DNA of 64,000 bases from Gautieria morchelliformis. Its lineage: Eukaryota > Basidiomycota > Agaricomycetes > Gomphales > Gomphaceae. A model generated the notes under the pieces. The model searched no databases and was not told the origin of the DNA. It saw only the letters and a program-made list of their open reading frames with translations. Positions within the stretch are counted from its first letter, which is position 1; every line of letters begins with the position of its first letter. The DNA lies in assembly GCA_015179125.1 (NCBI GenBank), contig WHVA01000408.1:1-64000 (forward strand), given 5' to 3'. Below, piece by piece: positions 10,512-22,500 of this stretch. The translations under genes and the position numbers were made by a program.

Positions 10512-11876
10512 TCAATCCAGATCTTCCGCCTTAGTGCAATTCATCCCGTTTCTTTCCGGCGGAGCCAGTTCATTGTACCTACCATCAAGCCGTGAGCCGC
10601 ACAAGCCAAAATACTCTGGCTCACAAGAGGACTGGACGCACTGAGACTGGAGATCCTCCAACTCCAATCTCTTCAGCTCCAGTTGTTTTGACAGCCACTC
10701 ACGCTTTCTCCCTACTAGTCAGACAACACTGTGTCAGTATAAAAAAACGGCTCACACGATTAAGAACCGCATTTGACCCTCGCCTCGGTGCTGCATGCGA
10801 CTCTTCATGCATGTAACTTGGAATCGCAGTTGGGTCTAATGGTGTCTCACTGGGAATGTGGTTGACCTTTCGTCGTTTATGAGCTTGAGGTTCAAGGTCT
10901 GGGTCAGCACTCAGGCTGTCGATATCTCGGGTGTAGGTCTTCTGCCTTGAGCCGCACGGCGATTCCTCCTCCCCCGCTGAGCTGTCGTGGGACCCCTCGT
11001 CAGACGCATCATATGAGTTATCTGGAGAAGAGACGTGTCCGTTTCTCTTCGCATAGTTCATACCGTGCGTGTGCGGAGTCTGCGCATAAGTGCTGTAAGT
11101 TTGGGTCCTTGCGCCGTCTGGCAGGCTACTTAAATACTCGCCGCGTCGCCTCGCACAGCGGAGATGACAGGATCGTGTGTGGAGAGGAGCTGGATTTCGA
11201 ATGTGACATGCGGCCGTCTGCCGCGGTTTGCGTCGTCGATGAGTGCGAAGTTGATATGCTCCCTGACTTGGCAAGGTCGACCGTCGAGGGGTTCAGTGGT
11301 CACAGTCATGTCATCGTCTGCTCGCCGAATTTCCAGGCATAGAAATCCGAGGCCCCTGCCGTTGGCTTTGTAGTTTGTAGTTGACCGAGGCAGGGGGACC
11401 GAGGTCACAACAGTGATGAACGGTCTGACATTAGAATTCTAGAGACACGCAACTCACCATAAACGTGATATTTAACCTGAGATGCCTGGAGTCTATTGAC
11501 TTGAAGGTAATTCTCGGAACTCCTTGCCTGGGTCGACTCGTCGTTCTTGTCCATGTACGTCTCTGCGAGCAAGCGCCGCTTGCTCGCGTTCGGGTATGGA
11601 AATCTCCATATTTCACACCATGCACTGGTCGGTTCTTCAGCCGTCCATTTTATACAGAGACTCTAAATAGATCAAGGAAAGAGGGCAGGAAAGTAGGCGA
11701 TCAGCTATCGTCGTACCACTGATGCCAGAAATGCCAATTGTCACCTGTCGTGCACTGACTCTAGCCTGGGCGCGAATCAAATCTGGAGGGCCCCCGTCCT
11801 GTCGAGGGATTTCAGACATTGGAATGCGGCTGCCTATTCTCCAGAGTTCGCACTGGAACCCGCGGTGGACGAGCAT
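10512..11876 (-). CDS. DUF7918-like protein, paralogue B
   Basis: Exon 1 11876-11745 begins MLVHRGFQCELWRIGSRIPM. Intron 11744-11663 is phase 0 after ARQ, exon 2 is 11662-11458 (SLCIKWTAEEPTSAWCEIW), and intron 11457-11366 is phase 1. Exon 3 starts at 11365 with ANGRGLGFLCLEIRRA and includes RPHVTFEIQLLS. The two phases match paralogue A. The following segment is acidic and Ser-rich with a HKRRKV basic cluster (possible nuclear signal). After an intron near 10714-10754 the final exon encodes a charged helix (REWLSKQLELKRLELEDLQ) and ends at TGA 10512. The junction between the FEIQLLS segment and the acidic tail (about 11120-11190) needs a small intron or hides a shift; I could not settle it. 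Confidence 0.55.
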
Positions 11877-11964
11877 ATCCATCAAAAAGGCTACGGGAAC
11901 TGGCAGAAAAGTCCGAGTCAACAGCACAATCGCAGGATCACAGGCACGTTATAAGCCAGAGCGT

Positions 11965-12172
11965 GACAGGCGTATACACTGTTAGACGTATATATTTCAG
12001 TTACGTAGGTTTGGCTGTGGGCCTGCAGGCATCCCTCGTTTGTCATATTAGCAGCCTTGCGTGCGGTGTGGTAGCGAAATGATGCACGGGTACACTCTCG
12101 ATCTTGATTCCGATCGAGCGCCTACGCTTTCCTGTACTGCGTGGCCGTTAGTGAGATACATAGAACTCCCTA
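11965..12172. repeat. Upstream region shared with paralogue A
   Basis: Counterpart of 6405-6660: CGTATATATTTCAGTTACGT, GCTGTGGGCCTGCAG, GTGCGGTGTGGTAGCGAAA and CGTTAGTGAGATACATAGAA in the same order. It supports duplication of gene plus promoter. Confidence 0.6.
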
Positions 12173-12476
12173 GATCGCTACATACTAGATTGTCAGCGAC
12201 TTATTTTACAGCAAGTCACGACGAAGACGAAGCGCAATGGTAATGGCAACTTCAAGGGTATGGATTACAGTGATGAATCAATGATGTGACCCAACATGCC
12301 GCCTCCGAGTCGACGCGATCGACGAGCTGCATTCGGGCTTTGCTCCGCTGAGCTGACCGAGGGTGGTGAGCGCAGCATCCAATTCCATACGTCTATTGAC
12401 GCTTCTCTTCGAAACGCTAGCGAGATGGGTATCAAACTGATGGTGAATTCTTTCCAGACCATAGGACTTCACTGTC

Positions 12477-13722
12477 GATGGACAGTGACGTTCTCAGTTC
12501 TGGCCTCGTCTGAGGCCACATTTGGACACTTGTTCACAACACGCGAGCGGAAAATGCAAATCATTTAGGTTGTCAGTAAACCCTGTATCAATCCACTAGA
12601 CAATGTGCCTCTATACGACATTTGTTGACGCAATACCCGGCATCCCTTCAGTAGTGCACGTCTCAAACGCTCATTCTCCGGTTGGACGAATATGTTTCCG
12701 GGGTGAGCAATCGGTAACATTCATACTAAAGAAGAAATTAAGTAATGCATGCTCGACATTCCACAAACCACCTACGCACCAGTTGCTCCGCCACGCCGGA
12801 GCTGTGCTTGCAAAGACCTCACCTCCGCGATTAGGGCCCGTTCTCGTTCCGCCGCCGCCCCTCGTTCTTGTTCCCCCTGCTGCAACCCCTGCTGCACCCC
12901 CTCGTCTCGTGCATCCCGTTCTCGCTGTCTGGCTAGCTCTAGTTGAGGGCCAATGGGATTGTCGTTGGTGGAGCAATCATCTTCGTATATTTGTTCTATG
13001 ATATTGTAATCCTTCGTCCACTGCGACGTCATGGTGTCGATAACCGTGTAATACCCCGCCCCTCTAGGGGGATCAGCTGAGACAGGCCTGTTGCCCGGGT
13101 GGTGGGGAACGAATCGCCTCCTGGCGACCTCAATAATAACCCCGGAAAACCAATAACACATCGTGCTGTCGAGTTCATAGTTTGGTCTGTACTGAGAAAC
13201 GATGCGGACAATCCTAAAAAATTCAAGGAGGGGGAGCTCTGGAAATATATACGTCGCGAGGAGGTTGTCGCCGGTGATACGCCTATTAACGTCTTCCTGG
13301 CTGAGACAGGTTATGAGATCATATGCCGAGATCTCCTTTGAAAGGACCGAGGGAGAGGAGGTAGACGAGACTTGAACCTGGTTTGCCGACGTCGCAGGTC
13401 CTCGTTCAATCGTCGTGAACATTGCCCGAGAACCCCCCTCCTCTGGAGTCGTGCGAGAAGGTATTCGTGGGTTACCGATGTCCTCTGTTATACCTTATTT
13501 CTGTGACAACGAATACGAGTCTGTCGGTGATCGGAACGTCGCAAACCCTAGAGTAGAACGCTGCAGGATTGAGGACCGGTTCGACGGAGACGAAGGGAGG
13601 TACAGGTCGCTCATTGTCTGACATTAGGGACAGGAAAAGATTGTGAATGAAGTTCCGCAGCGAGCCGAACATTTTGAAGCAAGCGGACCGTGTTGGCAGT
13701 CTTGTACCGCACGAAAACCGGT
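12477..13722. repeat. Partial array unit U0
   Basis: Matches the first ~1.25 kb of the tandem unit seen from 15.6 kb onward: the shared lead GTTCTCAGTTCTG, the CAGTAAACCCTGTATCAATC segment, then the minus-strand gene copy. It ends abruptly at CTTGTACCGCACGAAAACC (about 13722), where the full units continue with their promoter region. Confidence 0.75.
12772..13672 (-). pseudogene. Array gene family copy 0 (frame-shifted)
   Basis: Begins MFGSLRNFIHNLFLSLM at 13672. The C-terminal 216 codons (from FTTIERGP) are open, but the two parts are in different frames; the shift coincides with a C6 tract where open copies have C7 (about 13431-13436). Conserved blocks: AYDLITCLSQEDVNRRI, LEFFRIVRIVSQYRPNYEL, TMCYWFSGVIIEVARRRFV, and an Arg/Glu/Gln coiled tail ending LQAQLRRGGATGA. 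The family is not recognised. Confidence 0.55.
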
Positions 13723-14058
13723 AAGAAGTCCTTCGTAGTACAGTGTAGAGCAAGGGCTGCGCTATTCGACTACGTCCCTCGTGTACCTTATAACTTTGGC
13801 TTGGATTTCAAAGTCCCTGGGAGTCTGCTTCAGTGGGAGGACTAGCTGACCATCGCATCGTCTATGGATATTGGAATGGCCAAAGTAAACTTGAAGCGCA
13901 TCTGTCACTGATTGGCGAATCTTCTTGTGCATTAACAAGAACTCGGTACAGTACTGTTTGTCACGCCAAGACAGATGTAGGCATGATGTGATCATCAACA
14001 GGGACACCGAAGTACAAATAGATAGGCACTTTCGCTGACCTGTACACAGCCATGACAT
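13723..14058. other. Spacer between U0 and a TIR element
   Basis: Only a short minus-strand frame without domain or repeats covers this stretch. Nothing is supported here. Confidence 0.3.
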
Positions 14059-14060
14059 TA

Positions 14061-15590
14061 GGGCCTATCACAGTAGCGGTTTTGATGGGGATTTGGAGCG
14101 GATTTGGATGAGGATTTGAAACATTTATAAAGCTCCGACAAAGCCCCGAAAACCGGTTTTAACTGTGATAAGCTAGTTTTGAACTTGACATGATTTGGAC
14201 GGGGTTTTGTAGCTCCTGCCGTCACCGGCCGGAGCGGAGACTCGAACTTCTTGTTCTCTGCCGCCAACGGCATGACAAAGGCCGATAACATGGAGTCCTT
14301 CGATTCTTTTATATACTGTACAGGTCTAGTGTATACAACTGCTATGAAGGTAGTAAAGGCACACCGGCGCATAGCGAGGTCGCCGCAGCAAAAAAAACTA
14401 TTGAAGGCCGTGGCCTAGTAAAAATACATGTACATAGAGCAGAGCAGAAAGCTACTACGGCAGAAGGCATTAAAAAAGCCCCGGAGGGAAAAAAGCATTT
14501 GAGCGGTGCAGGGCATGATGTGAACAGAGAGAGTATGGGGGGGAAGGGGGTGGGGGGAGGACAAAAAAGGCTAAAAACAAGGCACGAAGTCAGTACGCGT
14601 GGGGCAAGCGACCCCGACTGCTCAATACCTATGCGAAGGTGGGAGTGCGACGCAAGACAATCTGTGATTCAAATTCTGACGTATCGAAGTGAGGCTCAGG
14701 CCTACAAGCAGATACGTTCAGCGGAACGAATATTAGCAGTGGCGAAGGGTAAGCACACCCTGACGAGAAAAGACAAAAAGGAAAGAAAAAGGAGCAAAGC
14801 CAAGGAAGAGATGCGGGTGACCCAACAGCGTGTACGGGATCACATGCGGCCTGCAGGGGCATGGAAGTCGGTGCAGCGACTAAGTACGGTGGTGTGGGGC
14901 TGCGTCGCATCTGCTGAGGTCGTGCCTCTGCCACCTTGCCTCGCCATTCGTGTGTGCCGTGGTGCAGCGCTGTGCCGTATTCTCATTGATCTGCATGGCC
15001 GTCTTGCAGGTTCTCGTTAGGGTGACGTTCGTCTGTGTCACGTTCTCGCGAGTCGCCGCCTTGGGGAGCTGGGTCGTGGCATTGACCCTTAGTACATGTG
15101 CCCGAGCTGCTGCTGCTGTTCCTTAGCCCAACTGGTGGCGACATTAGTAACAGTCTTTCCAGTACAGAAGATAATACTCACAGCGATCGAGGCTTCATCC
15201 TCAAAGCAGCAGCCTTCCCACTGGCTTTCCAAGGCCTTTTGTTTGGGCGGGAGTCAGCATTTTTTGCCTTACCCGCATGGAGCAAAGCTTTCAGCTGTGG
15301 AACAGAAAATGGGCCTGCGGTAGTTGTTGTGACAGGATCAGCACGTTGCACTTCTTTGGACTCATACTACAGTCTCAGAAGGCAATGTCGCAGCTCAGAA
15401 GACGATGTAGTAGCCTTTAGAGCTCCGCTAGGTGTGCCGGCCGAAATCCAAATCCAAAACGACGCGACTTTTCCAAATCGCCTCCAGAGGCGCTTTGGGA
15501 ATTCGGGTCGGTTTCAGGCACGAAACGCCCTCTCAAATCCCCATCAAAACCACTCCAAATCCCCATCAAAACCTCTACTGTGATAAGCCC
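14061..15590. mobile_element. TIR DNA transposon, probably non-autonomous Tc1/mariner-type (1.53 kb)
   Basis: Left end GGGCCTATCACAGTAG and right end (read inward) GGGCTTATCACAGTAG continue as inverted repeats through GGTTTTGATGGGGATTTGGAG, about 41 bp with three mismatches. The dinucleotide TA flanks both ends (14059-14060 and 15591-15592), the usual Tc1/mariner target. The sub-terminal CC/AAATCC-rich stretch also appears at both ends. The interior (14499-15020 plus, 14629-14934 minus) has open frames of biased composition but no transposase motif. Confidence 0.75.
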
Positions 15591-16093
15591 TATTGTTGGT
15601 TAACGTCCACCCGGAGGATCTAGGATGTACGCCTTACCGTTGAAATGCGACTTGGCTCGGCGTACTACAGTATATGCCAGCTTTGCATTATTTAATCACT
15701 CGCAAGCCCGGCGTGTTGAGCTAGCCGTGGCCCAAGAATGAAGACGATCGAAAGTCGGACGTACGGAAAAAACGGGGGGATAACACAGTCAATGGACAGT
15801 ACGCAACGTTCTCAGTTCTGAACTCGTCTGAGCTCCATCTGATTCCCACATTTGGCCGTGACGCTTGTTCACAACACGCCGCAAGATGCAAAATATTCAG
15901 TTTGTCAGTAAACCCGGTATAAATCCACTAGACAAGTGCCTCTATACGACATTCGTTGACGCCATCCCTTCAGTAATGCACGTCACAAACGCTCATTCTC
16001 CGGTTGGACGAATATGTTTCCGGGGCGAGTGATCAGTAGCGTTCATACTAAATAAGAAATTAAGTAATGCATGCTCGACGTTCCAGAAGCCAC

Positions 16094-17116
16094 CTACGCA
16101 CCTGTTCCGCCGTCACGCCGGAGTTGTGCTTGCAAAGCCCTGAATGCCTCTGTGGCATTCGCCGCCTCCTCGATTAGCTTCTGTGCCCAGTCAGCTGCCT
16201 CCCGGTCACGCTTGGCGATCTCCGCGATTAGGGCCCGTTCTCGTTCTTCCGCCGCCGCTCGTTCTCGTGCGGCTCCCTGCTGCAACCCCTGCTGCAACCC
16301 CTGCTGCAACCCCTGCTGCAACCCCTCCTGCAGCCCCTCCGCTCGTGCTTCATCTTCTCGCTGTATGGCTCGCTCTCGTTCGGGGCCAATTGGATTCGGG
16401 TCGACGGACTTATCGTCTTCGTATTTTTGTTCTATCATCCGGAAATCATTCGTCCACTCCGACGTCACGGTGTTGATGAACGAGTAACACCCCGCCCCTC
16501 TAGGGGGGGAATAAGCTGGGACAGGGCTGTTGTCCGTGCGTGGGCGAGAGAATCGGCTCCTGGCGACCTCCATAATCGCGGCCGCAAACCAATGGCACAT
16601 CGTGGTGTTGACTTGATAGCTGGTCTCGTACTGAGAAACGATGTGGACTAGCCTCGAAAACTCAACGAGGCGGAGCTCTGGAAATGTACATGTCGCGAGG
16701 AGGTCATCGCCGGCGATACGCCTATGCATGTCTTCCTGGCTGAGACAGGTTATTAGATCATATGCGTAGACCTCCTTCGAAAGGAACGAAGGAGAGGGGG
16801 TAGACGAGACTTGAACCTGGTTTGCCGACGTAGAGGGTCCGCGTTCAATTGTCGCGAACATTGCCCGAGAACCCCCCCTCCTCTGGAGTCGTGCGACAAG
16901 GTATTCGTGTTCTAACGACGTCCTCTGTTTATACCACCTTATTTCTTTGACAACGAATACGGGTCTGTCGGTGGTCGGAACGTCGCAAACCATATCGTAG
17001 AACCTTGAAGGTATGAGTTGGAGGCCCGAGTAGATGGTGCGCGGTACAGCTGGCCCATTGTTTGACATTATGGACAGGAAAAGATTGTGAATGAAGTTCC
17101 ACAGCGAGTCGAACAT
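16094..17116 (-). CDS. Array gene family copy 1 (340 aa, open)
   Basis: Best-preserved member. Starts MFDSLWNFIHNLFLSIM at 17116, a hydrophobic amphipathic helix that could be membrane-attached. Block 1 (about 45-95) has RFYDMVCDVPTTDRPVFVVK and EHEYLVARLQRR. Block 2 (about 120-190) has YDLITCLSQED, LVEFSRLVHIVSQYE and TMCHWFAAAIMEVARSRF. The last ~110 residues are Glu/Arg/Gln-rich coiled coil with GLQQGLQQ repeats from a 12-bp minisatellite. An alternative upstream frame (MDPAPTSSASSDRQ..., about 17220-17310) is conserved between units and may be a 5' exon. I do not recognise the family; it looks like a lineage-specific expansion of unknown role. Confidence 0.6.
   Translation of the reverse strand: MFDSLWNFIHNLFLSIMSNNGPAVPRTIYSGLQLIPSRFYDMVCDVPTTDRPVFVVKEIRWYKQRTSLEHEYLVARLQRRGGSRAMFATIERGPSTSANQVQVSSTPSPSFLSKEVYAYDLITCLSQEDMHRRIAGDDLLATCTFPELRLVEFSRLVHIVSQYETSYQVNTTMCHWFAAAIMEVARSRFSRPRTDNSPVPAYSPPRGAGCYSFINTVTSEWTNDFRMIEQKYEDDKSVDPNPIGPERERAIQREDEARAEGLQEGLQQGLQQGLQQGLQQGAARERAAAEERERALIAEIAKRDREAADWAQKLIEEAANATEAFRALQAQLRRDGGTGA
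16265..16332. repeat. 12-bp coding minisatellite (CTGCTGCAACCC)
   Basis: About five head-to-tail copies encode repeated Gly-Leu-Gln-Gln in the coiled tail of copy 1. Copy 3 has about two and copies 0 and 2 about one, so repeat number differs between paralogues. Confidence 0.85.
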
Positions 17117-17439
17117 TTTGAAGCAAACGGACTGTGTTAGCAGTCTTGTACCGCACGAAAACCTGTAGCCAGACCCATGCTTCCAACACGTTGCAGATCC
17201 GAAGGATTATGTGATCGCGAATCAAGGTGATATTTTCAAGCTACTTGCTGGATTCGGGATTTGGCGATCTGAGCTGGCCGAGGAGGTGGGCGCAGGATCC
17301 ATATTCGTCTGTTGGCTCCGACGCTTGGCGTACAATGTTTCTATGTCGGTTTTACGGTAATCCAGTGCCAAGGCGCACTGGAACACACTGATGTTCGATT
17401 TGTTTAGGACACGAGTTATCCATGATGTCGCGGGTCTAC

Positions 17440-18260
17440 CGGTCTTCCATTCCAAAGTTTATATTTAGATGCAGAGTGTCCTGTCGCGTCGATCAAGCTA
17501 AGCACGGCCATTTCTAGGCATGTGCTGAGTTTGTCACCATCCCACTCCGTGCACTATAGTAGTGGCATGTTATCCTTTCCTATTCAGATAACAGAACGTG
17601 GCTGGCTTCATCACAGCACTCGTCGCAGACGCGGCAGTGCCGAGTCGCATTGGATCCACGCATCCACGCCATCGATCTTTGATGTTCGATTTATTTCAGG
17701 ACAGAAGTTATACTTAATGCTTGTCACGGCAATAGGTATGTCTACCGGTCTTCTATTACAAACTTTGCGAGGGCGTGTTAGATGCAGCATGTGTCCTGTC
17801 ACGTCGATCAAGGTAAGCATAGACATTTCTAGGCATATTCTTTTGCTGATTTTGTCACCCATCCCATTCCGTGCACTATAGTAGCCGCATGGTATCTCCT
17901 ATTCAGGCAACGGAACGCGGCTGGCTTCTTTACAGCACTCGTCGTGAAATGCCACCAGTGCCAAGGCACATTGGACCCACGCACCACCCCATCTATCTTT
18001 AATGTTCGATTTTTTTCCGTACAGAAGTTATACTTAATGCTTGTCGCGGCACTATGTATGTCTACCGGCATTCAATTACAAAATTTCCGATATTAGATCC
18101 AGCATGTGTCCTGTTACGTCGATCAAGCTAACCACGGCCATTTCTAGCGAAGGCGTGTTATATGCGTGCGTCCTGTCGCGTCGATCAAGGTAAGCACGGA
18201 CATTTCTAGCCATATCCTTCTGCTGATTTTGTCCCAAGATGGAGTACCCATTCCGCGCCT
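17440..18260. repeat. ~310-bp sub-repeats of unit U1
   Basis: The phrase GTCCTGTC(G/A)CGTCGATCAAG followed by CATTTCTAGGCATAT, CTATTCAGGTAACAGAACG and CTTTGATGTTCGATTTATTT recurs at about 17475, 17793, 18101 and 18167. Counterparts are at 53.66-54.47 kb (U2) and 57.42-58.19 kb (U3). No coding potential is seen. Confidence 0.75.
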
Positions 18261-19543
18261 ATAGTGCATTCTTTCCTATTCAGGTAGCAGAACGAGGCGG
18301 GCTTCGTCAATGCATTCGTCTCCCATCTTTCTTGCTTTTCGTGTGTGATTTCTGGGCACCGTGGATCAATTCTTGTCGTCCCGCTCTAAGCTGCCACGGG
18401 TGCCCGAATTCGTCGATATTCATGCCTCCTAGCTAGGTCAGGAATCAGAATATACGTGACTACTTCAGCCAAGCTTAGCAAAAGTACAGTGTCGCATTAG
18501 TACCTAATTTGGTACAGAGGAACCCTTCCACTACTTGCTAATCTGCCCCGTGGATCAGCTATTAATAGTAATCCGCAAGGTGCTGGCCCAGGTTATGCAT
18601 GCTATGCAAGAGATCGAGCACGCATCACCCGGAGCCTGGAACGCACGTTCACCAAATCAAGCCAGGCTCAAATCCAAAATACAAGTCATGTCAGGAATGG
18701 TCCACGTTCTATCCCTGAAGGTCTCATTCATCACTGCTGATAGGGTTCTCATCTTATCCTGGGCACATGCGGACGTTAGATACTAAATACATTCTTTGCG
18801 GACACTTTGAAAACGAGCACCAAACAGGCGTGTCCGCTAGACCGCCGCAAAGGCTTAGTCCGCGTGAAAGACCTGATACATGCGTGTCATGGAGCATGTC
18901 ATGGCTCACCATCTTCACAATCCGCAGTAGGAGGCGTAAGATTCACTCGGCTTCATACTCCAGGGGGTTCTGCATGCGCCTGGGGTATAATTGTACAGGC
19001 TTAGTGTAATCAGTGACTCCGGGCCGGCAGGGTACCTTCACAAGAGTGATGCGAGCTATGGATATTTGTATTTACCTTGCCGTGGCGCGGTATGTGCGGG
19101 AGGGTGTATGGATGGGCATGTGTTGTTCTACAATATAGGACAGGTGTGCTTCCTTACCGTAATTGTAAGTTCGCATGTTATTCCGTCTAGCAATTGCGCA
19201 ACCTTGGTGGTTGTTGTGTGTACCAAACGCATCATGCATCCAAAGTTGAAGCTAAAATCACATTTAACTTTGCCTTGCAGTAATGACTTCTTGCTGACCA
19301 CAAAACAGCACCTTACATATGCTTGAACAAAAGGGCCTCTCTGTCATGGACGAGCATTTAGTATAGTGTGAAATGCTCGTGGCTTCAAGTTGAACCTCTC
19401 ACACAACAAAAACAAAGGGAAAAGAGAACCTCAATAAACCGCGGAAACAGGCAAGGAAGCCTGAGCCTCCTTAGCCCTGCATGAAGCGATGATGAATGGA
19501 GCATCCGAGTCATAGGAAGACGCACGAATGCATGGGATAACTT

Positions 19544-22500
19544 TGTGGAACGAAGGAGATATAATGAACTGGTTATACTACGATCTCAAGTAGATCATTC
19601 TGCCTTTATATACAAAATATGATGTCCATTGTATTACCAATATCTTCGAGCTGCTGTGCCGATGTGATGCCGGCGCACCAGCAACCCAGGGTCGAGAGCG
19701 ATCTCGAACTTCCAGCTAGGTGCGTGCCGGCTCTGCCTCGGCGGTGTCATCGTCCCGATTACTAACACCCCCCCTCAGCGAGAAGTCCCTTCGGCAAAAT
19801 CCTAATTTCCCTAATAGATACCTGTGTTGGTGTAAATCCAATCCCTTTGTAAATATGTCCGCTACATTCTCCTTCGTCGGTACGTACGTAAGTGATGCCT
19901 CGTGAGAGGCCACTTTCTCACGGATGAAGTGATATGCGACATTGATGTGTTTGGTACGCGCATGATACGTTGCGTCATGCGATAGTGTAATGGCGCCTAG
20001 GTTGTCTGATCGGAGTGACGTGGGCTGGGCTTGATCTATTCCTAGCTCCTCGATGAAGCGCCTCAGCCAGATCAATTGCTTGGCGCCCTCGGTAAGTGCC
20101 ATGTATTCGGCCTCCGTAGTAGATAGCGCGATCGTTAGCTGCTTCTTCGAGCTCCATGCAATGGCTCCCCCTCCTAGTATAGCTACATAACCGCTAATAG
20201 ACAGTGCGTCGCTTCTATTAGCATAATCCGAGTCAACAAATATTTCGAGGTCGAGACCAGCATCTCGTCGGAAGGTTATGCCATTGTCACGTGACCCTTT
20301 GAGGTACCTGAGCGCGTGCTTGATCGCTCCAGTGCTCGGCTCCGTAAGTAGTAGTGAATTGGCTCAGATGTTGTACGGTAAAGGCCAAATCAGGTCGCGT
20401 GCTGAGTGCTGCATACATTAGCGATCCGATTGCTTTAGCATAGGGTACTTCGGCAGTTGGACCGGTTGAGTCCATAGGTGTTGTGAGTTTGATCATTTTG
20501 TGCAGGGGTGTAGATACAGAATGTGCCGTAGCCATGTTGAATCGATCGAGTATGATGTCGATGTAATGTCCTTGAGACATGGTCAGTGTTCCCTCAGCCC
20601 TATTCCTCTCAACTCTAATTCCCAAGATTTTCTTCATTTCTCCTAAATCTGTTAAAGGGAATTTTCCATGAAGCTCCCCCTTGAGCTTAATCATCCCTCC
20701 TTTGGAGTCGGCAAATAGTCCGAAGTCATCCACGTATACTGATATGACTTCGATTGAGTCCTTATCTTGTCTGATGTAGACGCATTCATCGGCTGTACTT
20801 TGATGGAAGCCGAGATCGAGTAGTGATTTGCGTAAGCGCTGATGCCAAGCTCGTCCCGATTGCTTGAGTCCGTAGAGCGCTCTGTATATTCTTAGAACGC
20901 GTCCAGATCCATCATCAAAACCGTCAGGCTGGTGCATGTAGATCTCCTCGTCTATAGTTGAATTGAGATAGGCGCCTTTGACATCCATCATTTCGATTTC
21001 CCAATCGAGTGTGTTTGCGATGGCTAATAGAACACGTAGTGAATCGAACTTGACCACGGGTGAAGTTATTTTGTAGTAATCCATTCCTGGCCTCTGTGTG
21101 AATCCTTGAGCCACAGCCCTTGCTTTAGCCTTATCGAATTGCCCGTCCGGTTGCATTTTGACAGCATATACCCATCGGCAACCGATAGCTACTTGTCCGG
21201 GTGGTAGTTCTGTTAATTCCCATGTTCCTAATGTCTTGTGTTGATTCATTTCAATTTCCATCGCTTTCTCCCAGATCGGCGCATCATCACGTGATACCGC
21301 CGCTCTGTAATTCTCAGGTTCAGTGACGATTTCTCTCGTTATGTAAACCTGCTCGGTGCGTCCTGAATCATTCAGTTTCCGGTAATCCGGTCTTTGAGTG
21401 ATACGCGCGCTCCATCGAATCTGTGGGGCTGGCGCTTGTTCAGGTGGATCAGGAACGGGCGTTGTCTGGGGTGATGACGTCTGTGGGGTAGATGTGATCG
21501 GGTCCGGCACATGCTCGCGCGGTGAGTGCTCCCCCTCGAGCGGTGCCGTGTCGTCATCGTCGTTATCTGGGATAGGGTAGAGTCTGTTGTCGTTTTCGTC
21601 GAATGTAATATTTCTTGAAATTTGGACATGCTTTGAGGCTTTATTGTAATACCTCCAGGCTTTTGCATGTTCTGCTACTCCGACGAAGATACGTTCTTCT
21701 GCCTTTGGATCAAGTTTGGCTCGACGTTGATCCGGCACCATAACCCAGCAATTTGTCCCAAATTCTTCTAGACGTGCTATGTTCGGCTTCTTGCCGAATA
21801 GTGCCTGGAACGGCGTTGCGTCATCTCCAAGCGCTCGCGTGGGTGATTGATTTTTGATATAACACGCGTAAGCCACGGCCTCGGGCCAGAGTATTTTTGG
21901 CAGGTTCTTGGCAAATAACATTGCCCGTGCGTGCTTGAGTAAGGTCCGGTTGAGACGTTCAGCAATTCAATTCTGGGCTGGGGAGTATGGAGCTGTGGTC
22001 TCCATGATAATTCCATATTTTGCACAAAATTCCTTGAAATTCTTATTGACATATTCCCCTCCATTATCTGAGCGAAACCTCTTCAGTTTCTGACCTGTTT
22101 GGGTCTCGAGGAATGCCTTGTACGTCTCGAAGTGTTTGAGTGCTTCATCTTTGGTGCTCCCAAAATAGATTGCAGTGTACCTCGATTTGATGTCCATGAA
22201 AGAATAAAAGTATTTTTCACGTGATGGTCCCTCGGTCTGGGCAGGTCCCCATACATCGGATACTGTTAGGTCACCGACCTGTTCTACAGTGTCCTCGGCT
22301 CTTTTGGGGAATGGCTCCACATGCCGTTTGCCTTGTATGCGTGCTTTACACTGGCTTGGCTCTTTTGACTCGTCGATCTCGAGTCCAGTAACTAGGCCAT
22401 TAGATTTCAACAGTTTTATAGAGTTTATGTTGACGTGCCCTAGTATCCTGTGCCACTTATCCCATGACCGTCCCTTTGCCGCTGCGGCAAAGTCCCGTGC

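Noticed and set aside
5373-11876. Velvet-domain regulators
   Set aside because: Considered for the three minus-strand paralogues, but the velvet hallmarks (QPERAR-like and RRPIDPPP-like) are not present in any frame.
14499-15020. Transposase inside the 1.5-kb TIR element
   Set aside because: No DDE or helix-turn-helix motif in any frame. Composition is biased Arg/Lys text.
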